64,000 bases of DNA from the NCBI GenBank assembly GCA_016795465.1, contig JAEUHK010000030.1, forward strand, positions 1 to 64,000, in the 5' to 3' direction. The notes below the pieces were generated by a model. That model saw nothing but the letters and a program-made list of their open reading frames with translations. It did no database searches and was not told the DNA's origin. This stretch comes from Verrucomicrobiaceae bacterium. Lineage in GTDB: Bacteria > Verrucomicrobiota > Verrucomicrobiia > Verrucomicrobiales > Verrucomicrobiaceae. The translations under genes and the position numbers were made by a program. Below, one piece after another: positions 1-7,705 of this stretch; position 1 is the first letter of the stretch; the number at the start of each line of letters is the position of its first letter.

Positions 1-16
1 CGAAACAACCCGCGCC

Positions 17-430
17 ATGCAAAACACTCCCGCATCCACTCACAACAAGGCCATCGGTTACATCCTCTGGATCTTCGGCTTCACCGGTTCCCACCGTTTT
101 TACTTCGGCCGGCCCAAGACGGGCATCCTGTGGTTCCTCACCGGAGGCTTCTTCCTCATCGGCTGGCTCATCGACCTCTTCCTCATCCCCGGAATGGAAC
201 GCGATGCCGACCGCCGCTACGCCTCCGGCCCCGTTGAATACACCGTGGCTTGGCTGCTGCTCACCTTTTTGGGCGTCTTTGGCATTCACCGCTTCTACAT
301 GGGAAAATGGGGCACCGGCATCCTCTACCTGCTCACCGGCGGCCTGTTCCTCGTTGGCGTCGTGTATGACTTCTGCACTCTCAACGGCCAGATCAGCGAC
401 CTAAACAGCCGCCAGCAGTCGGCCAGCTAA
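17..430 (+). CDS. Double TM2-domain membrane protein
   Basis: A 137-residue protein built of two TM2 units. Residues ~8-60 and ~78-125 each have a hydrophobic helix, a G-x-H-R-F-Y motif (GSHRFYFG, then GIHRFYMG), a short turn with G-T/K-G-I-L, and a second hydrophobic helix ending near an Asp (IDLF, YDF). Four membrane helices are expected. TM2 proteins are widespread small membrane proteins with no settled bacterial function; many have one unit, so the tandem copy is slightly unusual. The ATG follows a short leader, and a strong hairpin lies 45 bases after the stop, so it looks monocistronic. The domain call is secure; the role is unknown. Confidence 0.85.
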   Translation: MQNTPASTHNKAIGYILWIFGFTGSHRFYFGRPKTGILWFLTGGFFLIGWLIDLFLIPGMERDADRRYASGPVEYTVAWLLLTFLGVFGIHRFYMGKWGTGILYLLTGGLFLVGVVYDFCTLNGQISDLNSRQQSAS

Positions 431-475
431 GCCATCAGGCGCTGAAAACGCCCATCAATACCTCATTCATCACTA

Positions 476-510
476 GCGAGCACGGCTTCGGCCGTGCTCG
501 CTTCGTTTTA
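476..510 (+). terminator. Hairpin terminator after the TM2 gene
   Basis: A perfect 11-bp inverted repeat (476-486 with 491-501) encloses a TTCG tetraloop and is followed by a T-rich tract (TTCGTTTTA). This is a typical intrinsic terminator, placed 45 bases after the TM2 stop codon. Confidence 0.8.
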
Positions 511-861
511 GCCCGTTGATCAGAAAGCAGAGTCCAACAGGTCTGCCAGCGACATGAGACGCTAACGTCCAGCCACAGTCACTCCGCCGCCCGCCCTCCC
601 ATGCCCTGGATGGGCGTTGGGAGTCCTTTTCGGCTTCCGGGCACCTTCGGCTGCCTCGTTCCGGCTTTTCGCCTTTTTTATCGTTTTCTATAGTGGGCCT
701 CGTTTCGCTCCTTTTCTCATTCAGCTCCGCTTTTTGGACTCCTTTCAGGCCTAATCACCCCTGATTCCCACTTTTGACGCCCAAAACAGACCCAAAAGGC
801 CCTTTTTCGACCCATTCGATTCTCATTTTTACAATTTTATGATAAATTTGTGATTCTGGTC
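511..861. other. Intergenic region, no gene seen
   Basis: About 350 bases with no convincing coding frame. The right part is T-rich and contains copies of a GATTCYCAYTTTT motif at 763-775 and 818-830. The motif recurs inside the next promoter and after the next gene. Confidence 0.5.
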
Positions 862-889
862 TTGCAATGATTCTCATGTTGGTTATAAT
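862..889 (+). promoter_or_regulatory. Sigma70-type promoter of the NlpC/P60-like gene
   Basis: TTGCAA at 862-867 and a perfect TATAAT at 884-889 are separated by 16 bases. Predicted transcription starts near 896, just before the ATG at 912. The spacer contains GATTCTCATGTT, a copy of the repeated local motif. The promoter rules out the earlier in-frame start at 867 and fixes the start at 912. Confidence 0.65.
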
Positions 890-911
890 TCCCACAACAT
901 CAGAAACAGCC

Positions 912-1646
912 ATGACCACTCTCCGCAACACTCTCATCGCCGCCTCCGCCCTCCTCCTCGCGGCTTTCGTTGCTCCCGCCTCTGCTCAGCAGGGTTACTA
1001 TGCTGCCGGTCACTACGCCGCTCCCCACGCCCAGGCCGCCTACGCCCAGCAGCAGGCTGCCGCTTACGCTCAAAACCAGGCCGCTTGGGCCGCCTACTAC
1101 CGCCAGCAGCAGGCCAACGCCCAGGCTTGGGCTGCTTACCACGCCCAGCAGGCCGCCGCTGCTGCCGCCGCCCGTTCCGCTCCCCGCGCCACCCCGGTCG
1201 CCGCTCCCCGCGCCGCTGCCACCGTTGGCAATTCCTCCCAGATCCGCTTCGACGGCCGCTTCGCCTCCGTCGGTGCCACTGCCCCTGCCCAGCTCCAGCA
1301 CGCGGTTTACGCTGCCAACACCCTCCAAAACAAGCCCTACGTCCGCGGTGGTGGCCACGCCCATGTCGAAGACAACGCCTACGACTGCTCCGGCAGCGTT
1401 TCCTATGTCCTCATCAAAGCCGTCCTGCTTCGCGCCCCCCTCTCCTCCAGCGCTTTCTCCACCTATGGCGAAGCCGGCCCTGGCCGCTTCATCACCATCT
1501 GGGTCAAGCCTGGCGAGCATGTTTTCATGACCATCTGCGGTCTTCGCATGGACACCTCCGGCCAGATCACTGGCGAAGGCCCCCGCTGGCGCACCAAGAG
1601 CCGCAGCTATGCTGGCTTCACCCCCCGTCATCCTGCTGGCTTCTAA
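912..1646 (+). CDS. Exported NlpC/P60-like cell-wall hydrolase with Ala/Gln-rich linker
   Basis: A 244-residue protein. Residues 1-26 form a Sec signal peptide ending in ASA. Residues ~27-95 are a low-complexity A/Q/Y-rich stretch (repeated AQQQA and AAY units). The C-terminal ~120 residues resemble the NlpC/P60 fold: YDCSGSVSYVL carries the likely catalytic Cys, and GEHVFMTICGLRMDTSG the likely catalytic His. Such domains cleave D-Glu-diaminopimelate bonds in peptidoglycan or act as amidases. The start at 912 follows a good promoter and begins the signal peptide. The A/Q-rich segment could be a wall-spanning linker. No protein with this exact architecture is known to me. Confidence 0.75.
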   Translation: MTTLRNTLIAASALLLAAFVAPASAQQGYYAAGHYAAPHAQAAYAQQQAAAYAQNQAAWAAYYRQQQANAQAWAAYHAQQAAAAAAARSAPRATPVAAPRAAATVGNSSQIRFDGRFASVGATAPAQLQHAVYAANTLQNKPYVRGGGHAHVEDNAYDCSGSVSYVLIKAVLLRAPLSSSAFSTYGEAGPGRFITIWVKPGEHVFMTICGLRMDTSGQITGEGPRWRTKSRSYAGFTPRHPAGF

Positions 1647-1772
1647 TTCTCATTTTTGTGACTCGATTCTCACTCTCGAAAACAAGCCACCTGACAAACC
1701 TGCGAATCAAATCCTCTCAAAGCCCCGAAAACCCCGCTTCTCACTCCCCAACCTCTCACGCCTGACACGACC

Positions 1773-1991
1773 ATGAACGCCTTCGCCTCCTCCCACTCCC
1801 CCACCGCTGAGTCCTCCGACATCACCCTCGGCTGGAACGCCATGCCCGCCTACGGCGAGATCATGCAGGAACTCCGCGGCCTCGATTACATGGACATGCC
1901 CGCCCCCAAGGCTCCCGCCGCCAAGACCAACCTCTTCCTCGAGTCCTTCTGGTCCTCCATCCGTAACAACCTCCTCGCCATGGCCGCGTGA
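1773..1991 (+). CDS. Small protein of unknown function
   Basis: A 72-residue frame 127 bases after the hydrolase gene. Codon third positions are strongly C-biased, as in neighbouring genes, which favours a real gene. The protein is acidic in the middle and has no signal peptide or clear membrane helix; the C-terminal part (LFLESFWSSIRNNLLAMAA) could form an amphipathic helix. I do not recognise a family. Confidence 0.5.
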   Translation: MNAFASSHSPTAESSDITLGWNAMPAYGEIMQELRGLDYMDMPAPKAPAAKTNLFLESFWSSIRNNLLAMAA

Positions 1992-2025
1992 GCCTCATGT
2001 ATCCGGCGTTTGCAGGCACAAAAAA

Positions 2026-2054
2026 GCCCGGAAATCTCCTGTCCGGCCTTCCTT
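2026..2054. terminator. Possible bidirectional terminator
   Basis: A short stem (CCGGA 2028-2032 with TCCGG 2042-2046) has an A-run on its left and a T-rich tract on its right, so it could act on either strand. The stem is short and the call is weak. Confidence 0.35.
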
Positions 2055-2150
2055 ATTCAACCCTCTGGCTTACCGAGAAAATGCGGGCACGAGGGAGTTT
2101 TTGCTTCCGTTGCCGCGGGCCGCAAGGCAAGTTTCCGGCAACCAACAGCC

Positions 2151-3311
2151 ATGGACTCCACCCGCTACGACATTCTGAACGCGTTGCTGCACTTCCTCGC
2201 CTTTTTCATGGGCGCGGGGATCGGCTCCTTCCTCAACGTGGTGATCTACCGCGTGCCGCGTGGCATCTCGGTGAACAACCCGAAGCGCTCCTTCTGCCCC
2301 ACCTGCAAGAAGCAGATCCCCATGTGGCAGAACATCCCGCTGTTTTCCTGGCTGATGCTGCGGGGAAAATGCGCCGCCTGCGCCGCGCCGATCTCCAGCC
2401 GCTACTTCTTTGTCGAACTGCTCACCGGCCTGCTCTTTTACGCGGTCTTCTGGCTGCATCATGGCCCTTGGAATCAAATCGCCGCCTGGGGCCCGCAGGT
2501 GCTCTGCCTGTGGGTTTTTGTGAGCCTGCTCGTCTCCGGCAGCTTCATCGACATCGAGCACTACATCCTGCCGCACTCGATCACCTTTGGTGGCGCGGCG
2601 GTGGGCCTGCTGGCCTCGTTTTGGGTGCCGCAGCTCGTGGGCGAGTTTGAAGGCGAGCACTGGCGCGGCCTGGCGATGTCCTTTGGCAGCGCGGCCATCG
2701 GCCTCGGCGGCTTGTGGCTCGTGGTCGAGCTCGGCAAGCTGGCCTTTGGGCGCAAGAAGCATGTCTTTGAGCAATCGGTGAAGTGGGAGGTGGCGCAGCC
2801 GGACGACACGCAACCGCCCGTGGTGCGTTTTGCGGACAACGAGATGCCCTGGGAGGACATCTTCATGCGTGCCAGCGACCGCATGCTCATCACCTGCGAG
2901 GAGCTGCGGGTGAACGAACGTCAGTTCGCCCGAAACACAGCCGAGTTGTGGATGGAAAAGCTCAAGGTGCGTGAGGGCACGGAGATCCACGAATTCCCGC
3001 TCGAAGGCGTGACGCTGCTCCACGGCCGCATCACGCAGCTCATCATCCCGCGTGAGGCCATGGGCATGGGCGATGTGTTCTTTCTCATGATGATCGGCTC
3101 CTTCTGCGGCTGGAAGTGCGTGCTCTTCACCATCCTGGCCGCGTCCGTGATCGGCACCTTCACCGCCGTGGTCAGCCGCATCACCGGCCGCGCCGAATGG
3201 GGCGCGAAGATCCCGTTTGGGCCTTACCTGGCCCTCGGAGCCCTCATCTGGCTCTTTTACGGCACGGAGATCCTCGACTGGTACATCTCGAAAACCGCCT
3301 GGGGACGCTGA
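2151..3311 (+). CDS. Type IV prepilin peptidase / N-methylase (PilD-GspO family) with long insertion
   Basis: A 386-residue membrane protein that should cleave and N-methylate type IV pilin-like precursors. The N-terminal methylase region has GSFLNVVIYRVPRG and a four-Cys zinc motif (CPTC and CAAC). The A24 aspartyl protease core shows both catalytic aspartates: D134 in SFIDIEHYILP and D308 in the GMGD motif. In typical family members the two aspartates are ~60 residues apart; here they are 174 apart. The extra ~110 residues (about 190-300) are soluble-looking. The ATG at 2151 begins just before the first membrane helix; the upstream in-frame extension looks non-coding. Confidence 0.9.
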   Translation: MDSTRYDILNALLHFLAFFMGAGIGSFLNVVIYRVPRGISVNNPKRSFCPTCKKQIPMWQNIPLFSWLMLRGKCAACAAPISSRYFFVELLTGLLFYAVFWLHHGPWNQIAAWGPQVLCLWVFVSLLVSGSFIDIEHYILPHSITFGGAAVGLLASFWVPQLVGEFEGEHWRGLAMSFGSAAIGLGGLWLVVELGKLAFGRKKHVFEQSVKWEVAQPDDTQPPVVRFADNEMPWEDIFMRASDRMLITCEELRVNERQFARNTAELWMEKLKVREGTEIHEFPLEGVTLLHGRITQLIIPREAMGMGDVFFLMMIGSFCGWKCVLFTILAASVIGTFTAVVSRITGRAEWGAKIPFGPYLALGALIWLFYGTEILDWYISKTAWGR

Positions 3312-3372
3312 CAAAGCTCTCGCGGCTTGCATCGCCAGCATTTTCGCGATACAGGCCGCCCGTTACCAGAAC

Positions 3373-3411
3373 GCGTGGATAGCTCAGTGGTAGAGCGGCT
3401 CGTTTACACCG
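3373..3411 (+). other. attL: orphan 5' half of a tRNA-Val gene
   Basis: These 39 bases match the first 39 of the complete tRNA-Val at 52350-52424, with one difference (T3376 against C52353, tRNA position 4). The match stops in the 3' strand of the anticodon stem and the following sequence is unrelated. It is a truncated, non-functional tRNA left at the left edge of the element. The identical 35-base block 3377-3411 / 52354-52388 is the likely attachment core. Confidence 0.85.
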
Positions 3412-3753
3412 TGAAAAGGGTGATTTGCCCCATTTTGCCTCACCTGTTCTCTCTTTGTCTTTCCTTCGTAGAAGCACGAAAACGGGCGATCCCAATGGAC
3501 CTCAATTAGCCCCATTTTGCACCCCCGAGTATACAAAACAGTATCAGCAGATTGATCGTTCTGGCATCGCTGCAATCTGAACACTTTGGCACACTGAGTT
3601 CGTCATAGTCGCCCGCGGCAAACTCAGGGGGGCATTATTTTGGAAAAATGGCTTGTGCGGCAGGCTTGTTTGATGAACTGATGGTGTGCGCTGGTTTCAA
3701 TGCCAGTCACTCAGAGACTTCCACTAATTCGCGAGTCTGGGTGATGTGCTGGA
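3412..3753. other. Left element end with candidate integrase arm sites
   Basis: No convincing gene. It contains a 12-base direct repeat GCCCCATTTTGC at 3427-3438 and 3509-3520. A 22-base sequence at 3529-3550 (GTATAC AAAACAGTATCAGCAG) closely matches 52275-52297 at the opposite end. These are good candidates for integrase or Xis arm-type binding sites. Confidence 0.5.
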
Positions 3754-4020
3754 GTGATTTTTGTTAGTCACACTTCGATCAAATCAAAAATTGAATCGAA
3801 GAAAGTGAAACAGTATACAACCTCCAGCAGCAATACATGTCCCACCTCCCTCTTTGAAGGGCGGTTGACACTCCGCATACCCGAGGTGGCCCAGCTACTC
3901 GGCGTCTCCGAAACAACGGTCAGGCGTATGATCCGCCGCCGGCACCTCCAAACTCTCCGCATACTGCGCGTCCATCTTATACCGGTGGACCAGCTACAAA
4001 CTCTCATCGGGAGCAAATGA
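3754..4020 (+). CDS. Excisionase-family HTH DNA-binding protein (Xis-like)
   Basis: An 88-residue protein. Residues ~32-80 form the MerR/excisionase-type winged HTH: LRIPEVAQLLGVSETTVRRMIRR, then a wing and IPVDQLQTLI. Its position ~340 bases inside the left attachment site suggests a recombination directionality factor or regulator of the element's integrase. The longest frame uses a GTG start at 3754, and the first ~30 residues are not conserved-looking, so the true start may be later. Families with this domain also include plain regulators. Confidence 0.7.
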   Translation: MIFVSHTSIKSKIESKKVKQYTTSSSNTCPTSLFEGRLTLRIPEVAQLLGVSETTVRRMIRRRHLQTLRILRVHLIPVDQLQTLIGSK

Positions 4021-4265
4021 TCGTGGCTGCTTCTAACAGGACCATCATCACGGACGAATCAGGTAAACCACGTCCAACGCAACAGCCCCAAAGCACCCAC
4101 GCATTGGGGAATATCAACTGTGTAGCCCCGGCCTCACGCCGGGAGGGTGGTAGCACAGTGATCTCAAAAATGGGCGACGGCACTATGAATGCAAAGCCGT
4201 CCCCGCACCACAGCAAGACAAACCGAGCTACGGCTCGAAGCAAAGCAAAAATCAAACACAAATAA
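4017..4265 (+). CDS. Possible small basic protein coupled to the HTH gene
   Basis: An 82-residue frame whose ATG overlaps the HTH stop by four bases (ATGA), suggesting translational coupling. It is rich in Lys, Arg, Thr and Ser and has no recognisable domain. A GC-rich hairpin (4127-4132 with 4138-4143) lies within it. It may simply be non-coding spacer. Confidence 0.25.
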   Translation: MIVAASNRTIITDESGKPRPTQQPQSTHALGNINCVAPASRREGGSTVISKMGDGTMNAKPSPHHSKTNRATARSKAKIKHK

Positions 4266-4269
4266 CACA

Positions 4270-4767
4270 ATGAAGGCAAATATAAAACTCGACCCTATGC
4301 ATGATGCCATCACATATGGCACCCATGCGGGCGCAAAGATACCAGCACTCATTTTACGGCGCACCGACTGGTTTCTATGGTCATTAAACGAGCGGAGCCT
4401 CGTGCGGTCATTCGACGAAGAGAAACTTCAGGCACTGTTCACCAAAGCCACCCGGATAGCAGTTTCGGATGGTATGGTTGCGGATTACTACAGCACCGCA
4501 ACCGAAGGCCTCGTCGCAGTGAAACTGCGACGAGCAGACGAGCCCGCCGAAATATCGACTTCCGGAACTCTGGTGACAAAAAACGTCCTCGACCTGGCCC
4601 ACGATTTTTACGCATATCGAGGATGCCGCCGCCCTGTTTTTGATCCCGTCCTTGATGTGGTGATTGACCGCCACTTCGGCGGATCGAGAGCAAACGTCAC
4701 TGAGGAGGCTGCCAAAAATTTCTTCAGCGACGACTCCAACTTCGCTCTCGCAACTCGGCCACTCTAA
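4270..4767 (+). CDS. DUF3820-like protein, first of a related pair
   Basis: A 165-residue protein. The N-terminal ~45 residues contain TYGTHAGAKIPALIL, an Arg/Asp pair and WFLWSLNE, echoing the GKxKGxxLxDLPxxYLxW pattern of DUF3820-type small proteins. The next gene has a clearer copy of the motif, and both end in a similar way (EEAAKNFFSDDSNFA here, EAEAIKFFATRANF there), so the two are distant paralogues. The longer frame from 4189 lacks similarity before this ATG. Function unknown. Confidence 0.6.
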   Translation: MKANIKLDPMHDAITYGTHAGAKIPALILRRTDWFLWSLNERSLVRSFDEEKLQALFTKATRIAVSDGMVADYYSTATEGLVAVKLRRADEPAEISTSGTLVTKNVLDLAHDFYAYRGCRRPVFDPVLDVVIDRHFGGSRANVTEEAAKNFFSDDSNFALATRPL

Positions 4768-4779
4768 CACCTAACCTGT

Positions 4780-5283
4780 ATGAATGGTCCTCCATCTCCA
4801 TTTTACGACCCGATGCCTTTCGGGAAACATAAGGGGCGAGTTTTGCCCGACTTGATCTTACACGAGCCTAACTACTACTTTTGGGCGTCCGACGAGGGCG
4901 TTTTGGAAGAAGTATTCGATACATGGGAGCTTGATCGCCTCTCGCAACGATTAACCTCCATTAAGATTCCGCCGGGACAAGATCCCACGGTTGCGCGTGT
5001 CGCAGACTACCATTATCGAACACACGGTCCGCTAAGGGAGGTAATAATACGAAGCACATCGGAGCCAAAGTCTCGCCACACTCAAATCGTAAAGACTCTC
5101 AAGCATTTGGACATTGCGTTCTCACGTCGGCGTCGCAAGACGCGCTATCACAAAAACGCGTATGCTCCGGTGATTGCAGCCATCTACGAAGAGTACTTCC
5201 CGGCAGCAACGGAGCAGATCAGCGAGGCGGAAGCGATCAAGTTCTTCGCCACACGAGCGAACTTCCATCGCGGCATCCGATAA
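4780..5283 (+). CDS. DUF3820-like protein, second of a related pair
   Basis: A 167-residue protein starting 13 bases after its paralogue stops, so probably cotranscribed. Residues ~11-40 carry MPFGKHKGRVLPDLIL followed by NYYFWASDEG, close to the DUF3820 signature. The middle is basic (SRRRRKTRYHK) and may bind nucleic acid. The C-terminal EAIKFFATRANF matches the neighbour. DUF3820 proteins are small and poorly characterised; some are found with phage or plasmid genes. Direct function unknown. Confidence 0.65.
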   Translation: MNGPPSPFYDPMPFGKHKGRVLPDLILHEPNYYFWASDEGVLEEVFDTWELDRLSQRLTSIKIPPGQDPTVARVADYHYRTHGPLREVIIRSTSEPKSRHTQIVKTLKHLDIAFSRRRRKTRYHKNAYAPVIAAIYEEYFPAATEQISEAEAIKFFATRANFHRGIR

Positions 5284-5455
5284 AGGCCCCAACCACGCAT
5301 CGAGGCACAGCAACCGGGGAGTGCATACACTGTGCATTCCCCGGACTGCCCTGTGCCTTCATGCGCAACTCCACCCATTCGCGCTGCCCACTCACCGATG
5401 CCCTACCCCACCTGTATTACAGCCAATCTAATAGGTTTTTCCCGAATTATTACGC

Positions 5456-6469
5456 ATGATTGATACTATACAATTTACCCCTTCTATACCCATACCCATT
5501 GATCTATACCTACTAGAGTCCTTCCAAAATAGATTCCCCAAAAAGCAAGGCGGGGAATATTTTGCCAAAACGTCAAGGTACTCATACCGGACGCGTAACT
5601 GGAACTTTCCGATGATCGGATTGCGGCTGGAAAGCAGCCACCATTCAGCCATCACGAAGATCGAGTGCGAACTCCCAACGCTACTGTACGGACACAATGG
5701 AATATTGATACCTGACCAAGCCGGACTGGGCGAGGCGATCAGACGAATCGGTGCAATATTGCGCCATTTCACATTGCTGCCTCCTGGCAGTGATGGCTCG
5801 GCACACCCCATAGATTTAGGTCCAGTAAGTCGAATTGATCTAGTATGGCAATATAATCTGCCTGTTACTACCCTCCGTAATGCCCTTCAAAACGGTAAGG
5901 TGGATGGCATTAACAAAAAGCCCACTATTTATGAAGGTAAGAACATTGTTTTTGCAGGAACCTACCTTGGACTAAAAGCATATGATAAACAGGGGCAAAG
6001 TGGTGGCAAAATCACACCTTCTTCTGCCACGGACGCTTGCCGTTTAGAGTTCAGGATCACCGGCATCGAACGCATTGCCAAGCAATTTGGCATGAAGCCT
6101 GGTGTTAGACTCACGTCGCCTGGATTTCACCATTCCTACTCTGTGTACAGCACATTAATGGGTCGTATCAATAACATTAAGCCTGCTGCCAGTAAGAGTA
6201 AGAGTACAAGTTGTATCGCTGGATTTTTGGCGGCAGAGGAAATGGCCGACCGTTGGATACTTAATAGATACATTGAGTTTATGGGGCTGGGTAAACAGTG
6301 GGCTTCAACACTTCGCCAACAGGTTCGTGCTGAGGCCAAGAAGTTGAGGCAGTTCGACCTGCGATCACTGATCCCTCCAGGACAGCCACCACCTCCAGTA
6401 AATGTAATCTGCCCCAGAACAGAGGAGGCGTTTGAAGAGTTCTTGGCCCAAAACGCGGATCTGTTCTAA
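5456..6469 (+). CDS. Rolling-circle replication initiator-like protein (phage CRI/gpII or Rep_trans type)
   Basis: A 337-residue protein. Its middle shows the layout of filamentous-phage and small-plasmid initiators: SRIDLVWQYNLPV, then ATYLGLKAYDKQ-like sequence (LKAYDKQGQ) and CRLEFRITGIERIAKQF. Tyrosines suitable for strand transfer are present, but I cannot assign the catalytic one. The gene is more AT-rich than the housekeeping flanks, consistent with transfer. A long structured spacer follows, a plausible replication origin. This suggests the element can replicate after excision, or that it captured a small plasmid or phage. An exact family call needs a profile search. Confidence 0.5.
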   Translation: MIDTIQFTPSIPIPIDLYLLESFQNRFPKKQGGEYFAKTSRYSYRTRNWNFPMIGLRLESSHHSAITKIECELPTLLYGHNGILIPDQAGLGEAIRRIGAILRHFTLLPPGSDGSAHPIDLGPVSRIDLVWQYNLPVTTLRNALQNGKVDGINKKPTIYEGKNIVFAGTYLGLKAYDKQGQSGGKITPSSATDACRLEFRITGIERIAKQFGMKPGVRLTSPGFHHSYSVYSTLMGRINNIKPAASKSKSTSCIAGFLAAEEMADRWILNRYIEFMGLGKQWASTLRQQVRAEAKKLRQFDLRSLIPPGQPPPPVNVICPRTEEAFEEFLAQNADLF

Positions 6470-6761
6470 ATACTGACTACATCTCACCCATACCTGTAAA
6501 CTAACCTCCCTGGCCATCATCCTGACCTCACTCCTGCCCCCAAAAGGCAGGAGTGAGGGAAAGGGCAAAGAGGAGAAACATTGTGCACTCCTGGTGCCCA
6601 AGCTCACGAAGTGAGCGCAGGGACCAGGGGGGCACAATTTCCGTGATGGTCGCAGGAGCGACGAGCGAAGCGAGTCCCCTCGACCAATCACGGACACTTA
6701 TCAATACAGTGAACAGCAAACAACCATCCATCCCACCACCAACTTTTGCCAACACCAGTTT
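6470..6761. other. Structured spacer downstream of rep (candidate origin or structured RNA)
   Basis: Three consecutive strong secondary structures. The first is a perfect 13-bp stem at 6526-6538 / 6546-6558 with a 7-base loop. The second is a long stem at 6580-6586 / 6632-6638 extended by 6590-6595 / 6623-6628, with an inner hairpin at 6602-6607 / 6611-6616. The third is a 12-bp stem with one bulge at 6641-6652 / 6681-6693. No coding frame is convincing. Placement after a rolling-circle-type rep gene fits a double- or single-strand origin. Confidence 0.5.
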
Positions 6762-7310
6762 ATGAATACAAAATCAACAGCACCCCAAAAACCAAAACAG
6801 AAAACCACCTCCCGTTCCGCATCTTCACCTCCCAAACGTAGGAGCAATCGTCCGCCTACTATCAACCTCACCAACCCACGCTTCGTATTCCTACCTTTCT
6901 TCAACACTCGGCTGCGGGCTATGATTGATGGTGAATTAACCTGGTATCATTACGAGGATGTGATGAACCTGCCGGATCTGGAAGAAGCAGCGTGTTCGAT
7001 GCACCAACGGCAGCGCCTTGTTCGTCGCGTCATCGCGAAATGGACACCCTTCACCGGCAGGGTGAGAAGATACACGGTCTTAAGTGAATCTGACTTCTAC
7101 CGGTTGCTATATGCCACCAAACACATCGACGGAGGAGCACTTTTTGGCCTGGAGGAAGGCCCGATTCCAACCAGACTGGCAATACCGGGATGTGATTTCG
7201 ATACGCAAGAATTGGGGTTCTACAGTTTTGAGCTGAGTGACAGACAGGCCGGCTGGCGGAAGGACAAAACAGGCAGCCCCCCGATGGACGATTGGAACGA
7301 GAGTGACTGA
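6762..7310 (+). CDS. BRO-N-like phage antirepressor family protein (tentative)
   Basis: A 182-residue protein. Residues 1-35 are a disordered basic tail rich in K, P, S, T and R. Residues ~45-130 resemble a BRO-N domain: LRAMIDGELTWYHYEDVMNL parallels the usual dGexWFxxkDV start, and a later SESDFYRLLY parallels the inEsGLYrLi motif. BRO-N domains occur in phage antirepressors and bind DNA. The C-terminus is acidic. The start at 6762 follows the structured spacer directly. The similarity is weak, and an unrelated protein remains possible. Confidence 0.5.
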   Translation: MNTKSTAPQKPKQKTTSRSASSPPKRRSNRPPTINLTNPRFVFLPFFNTRLRAMIDGELTWYHYEDVMNLPDLEEAACSMHQRQRLVRRVIAKWTPFTGRVRRYTVLSESDFYRLLYATKHIDGGALFGLEEGPIPTRLAIPGCDFDTQELGFYSFELSDRQAGWRKDKTGSPPMDDWNESD

Positions 7311-7705
7311 GTTCAATCGGCTAACCGCGCCGCTCTTTTGATCCTCGAATCCGTTGCGAAGAAAATAATCGAAATTGCCGCATTTGAGGCCGAAAATGAG
7401 GGTGATCGGAAGAGATATTATTCCCTATCGACTTTGTAGCCTTTACTATCGGTGGGAAACATAAACATTTCTACCTTCTTATCGGGGCTCATGGCTCTTC
7501 TAAAGCAGGTGGGAACGTTGGCTTTTGAAAAACAGAAATGATCGACGGTAGTGCTGATGATGACCGGCCTTAGCTGGAAAATCCGCTCGCTGACTTTGCC
7601 TGCTGGAAGCCGTGCGCATCTCAGGCGTCATTCAGAATGAGAGTGAATTATTCAAAAGGGCTCCCCTTTCAGAAAATTCTACAAGGATTTCAAAATGGGA
7701 CTGAT
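7311..7705. other. Region without recognisable gene
   Basis: About 395 bases between the BRO-N-like gene and the broken DUF72 gene. No frame shows a recognisable protein. It lies next to a truncation point and may be rearrangement debris. Confidence 0.4.

Noticed and set aside
900..1631. Long minus-strand frame opposite the NlpC/P60-like gene
   Set aside because: Its Gly/Val-rich product is the mirror of a GC3-rich plus-strand gene with signal peptide and catalytic motifs.
2070..3341. 423-residue minus-strand frame over the prepilin peptidase
   Set aside because: Antisense to a gene with clear catalytic residues; its product is His/Glu/Ala-rich with no domain.
3373..3411. Functional tRNA at the left end
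   Set aside because: Sequence after the anticodon arm is unrelated, so no T arm or acceptor 3' strand exists.
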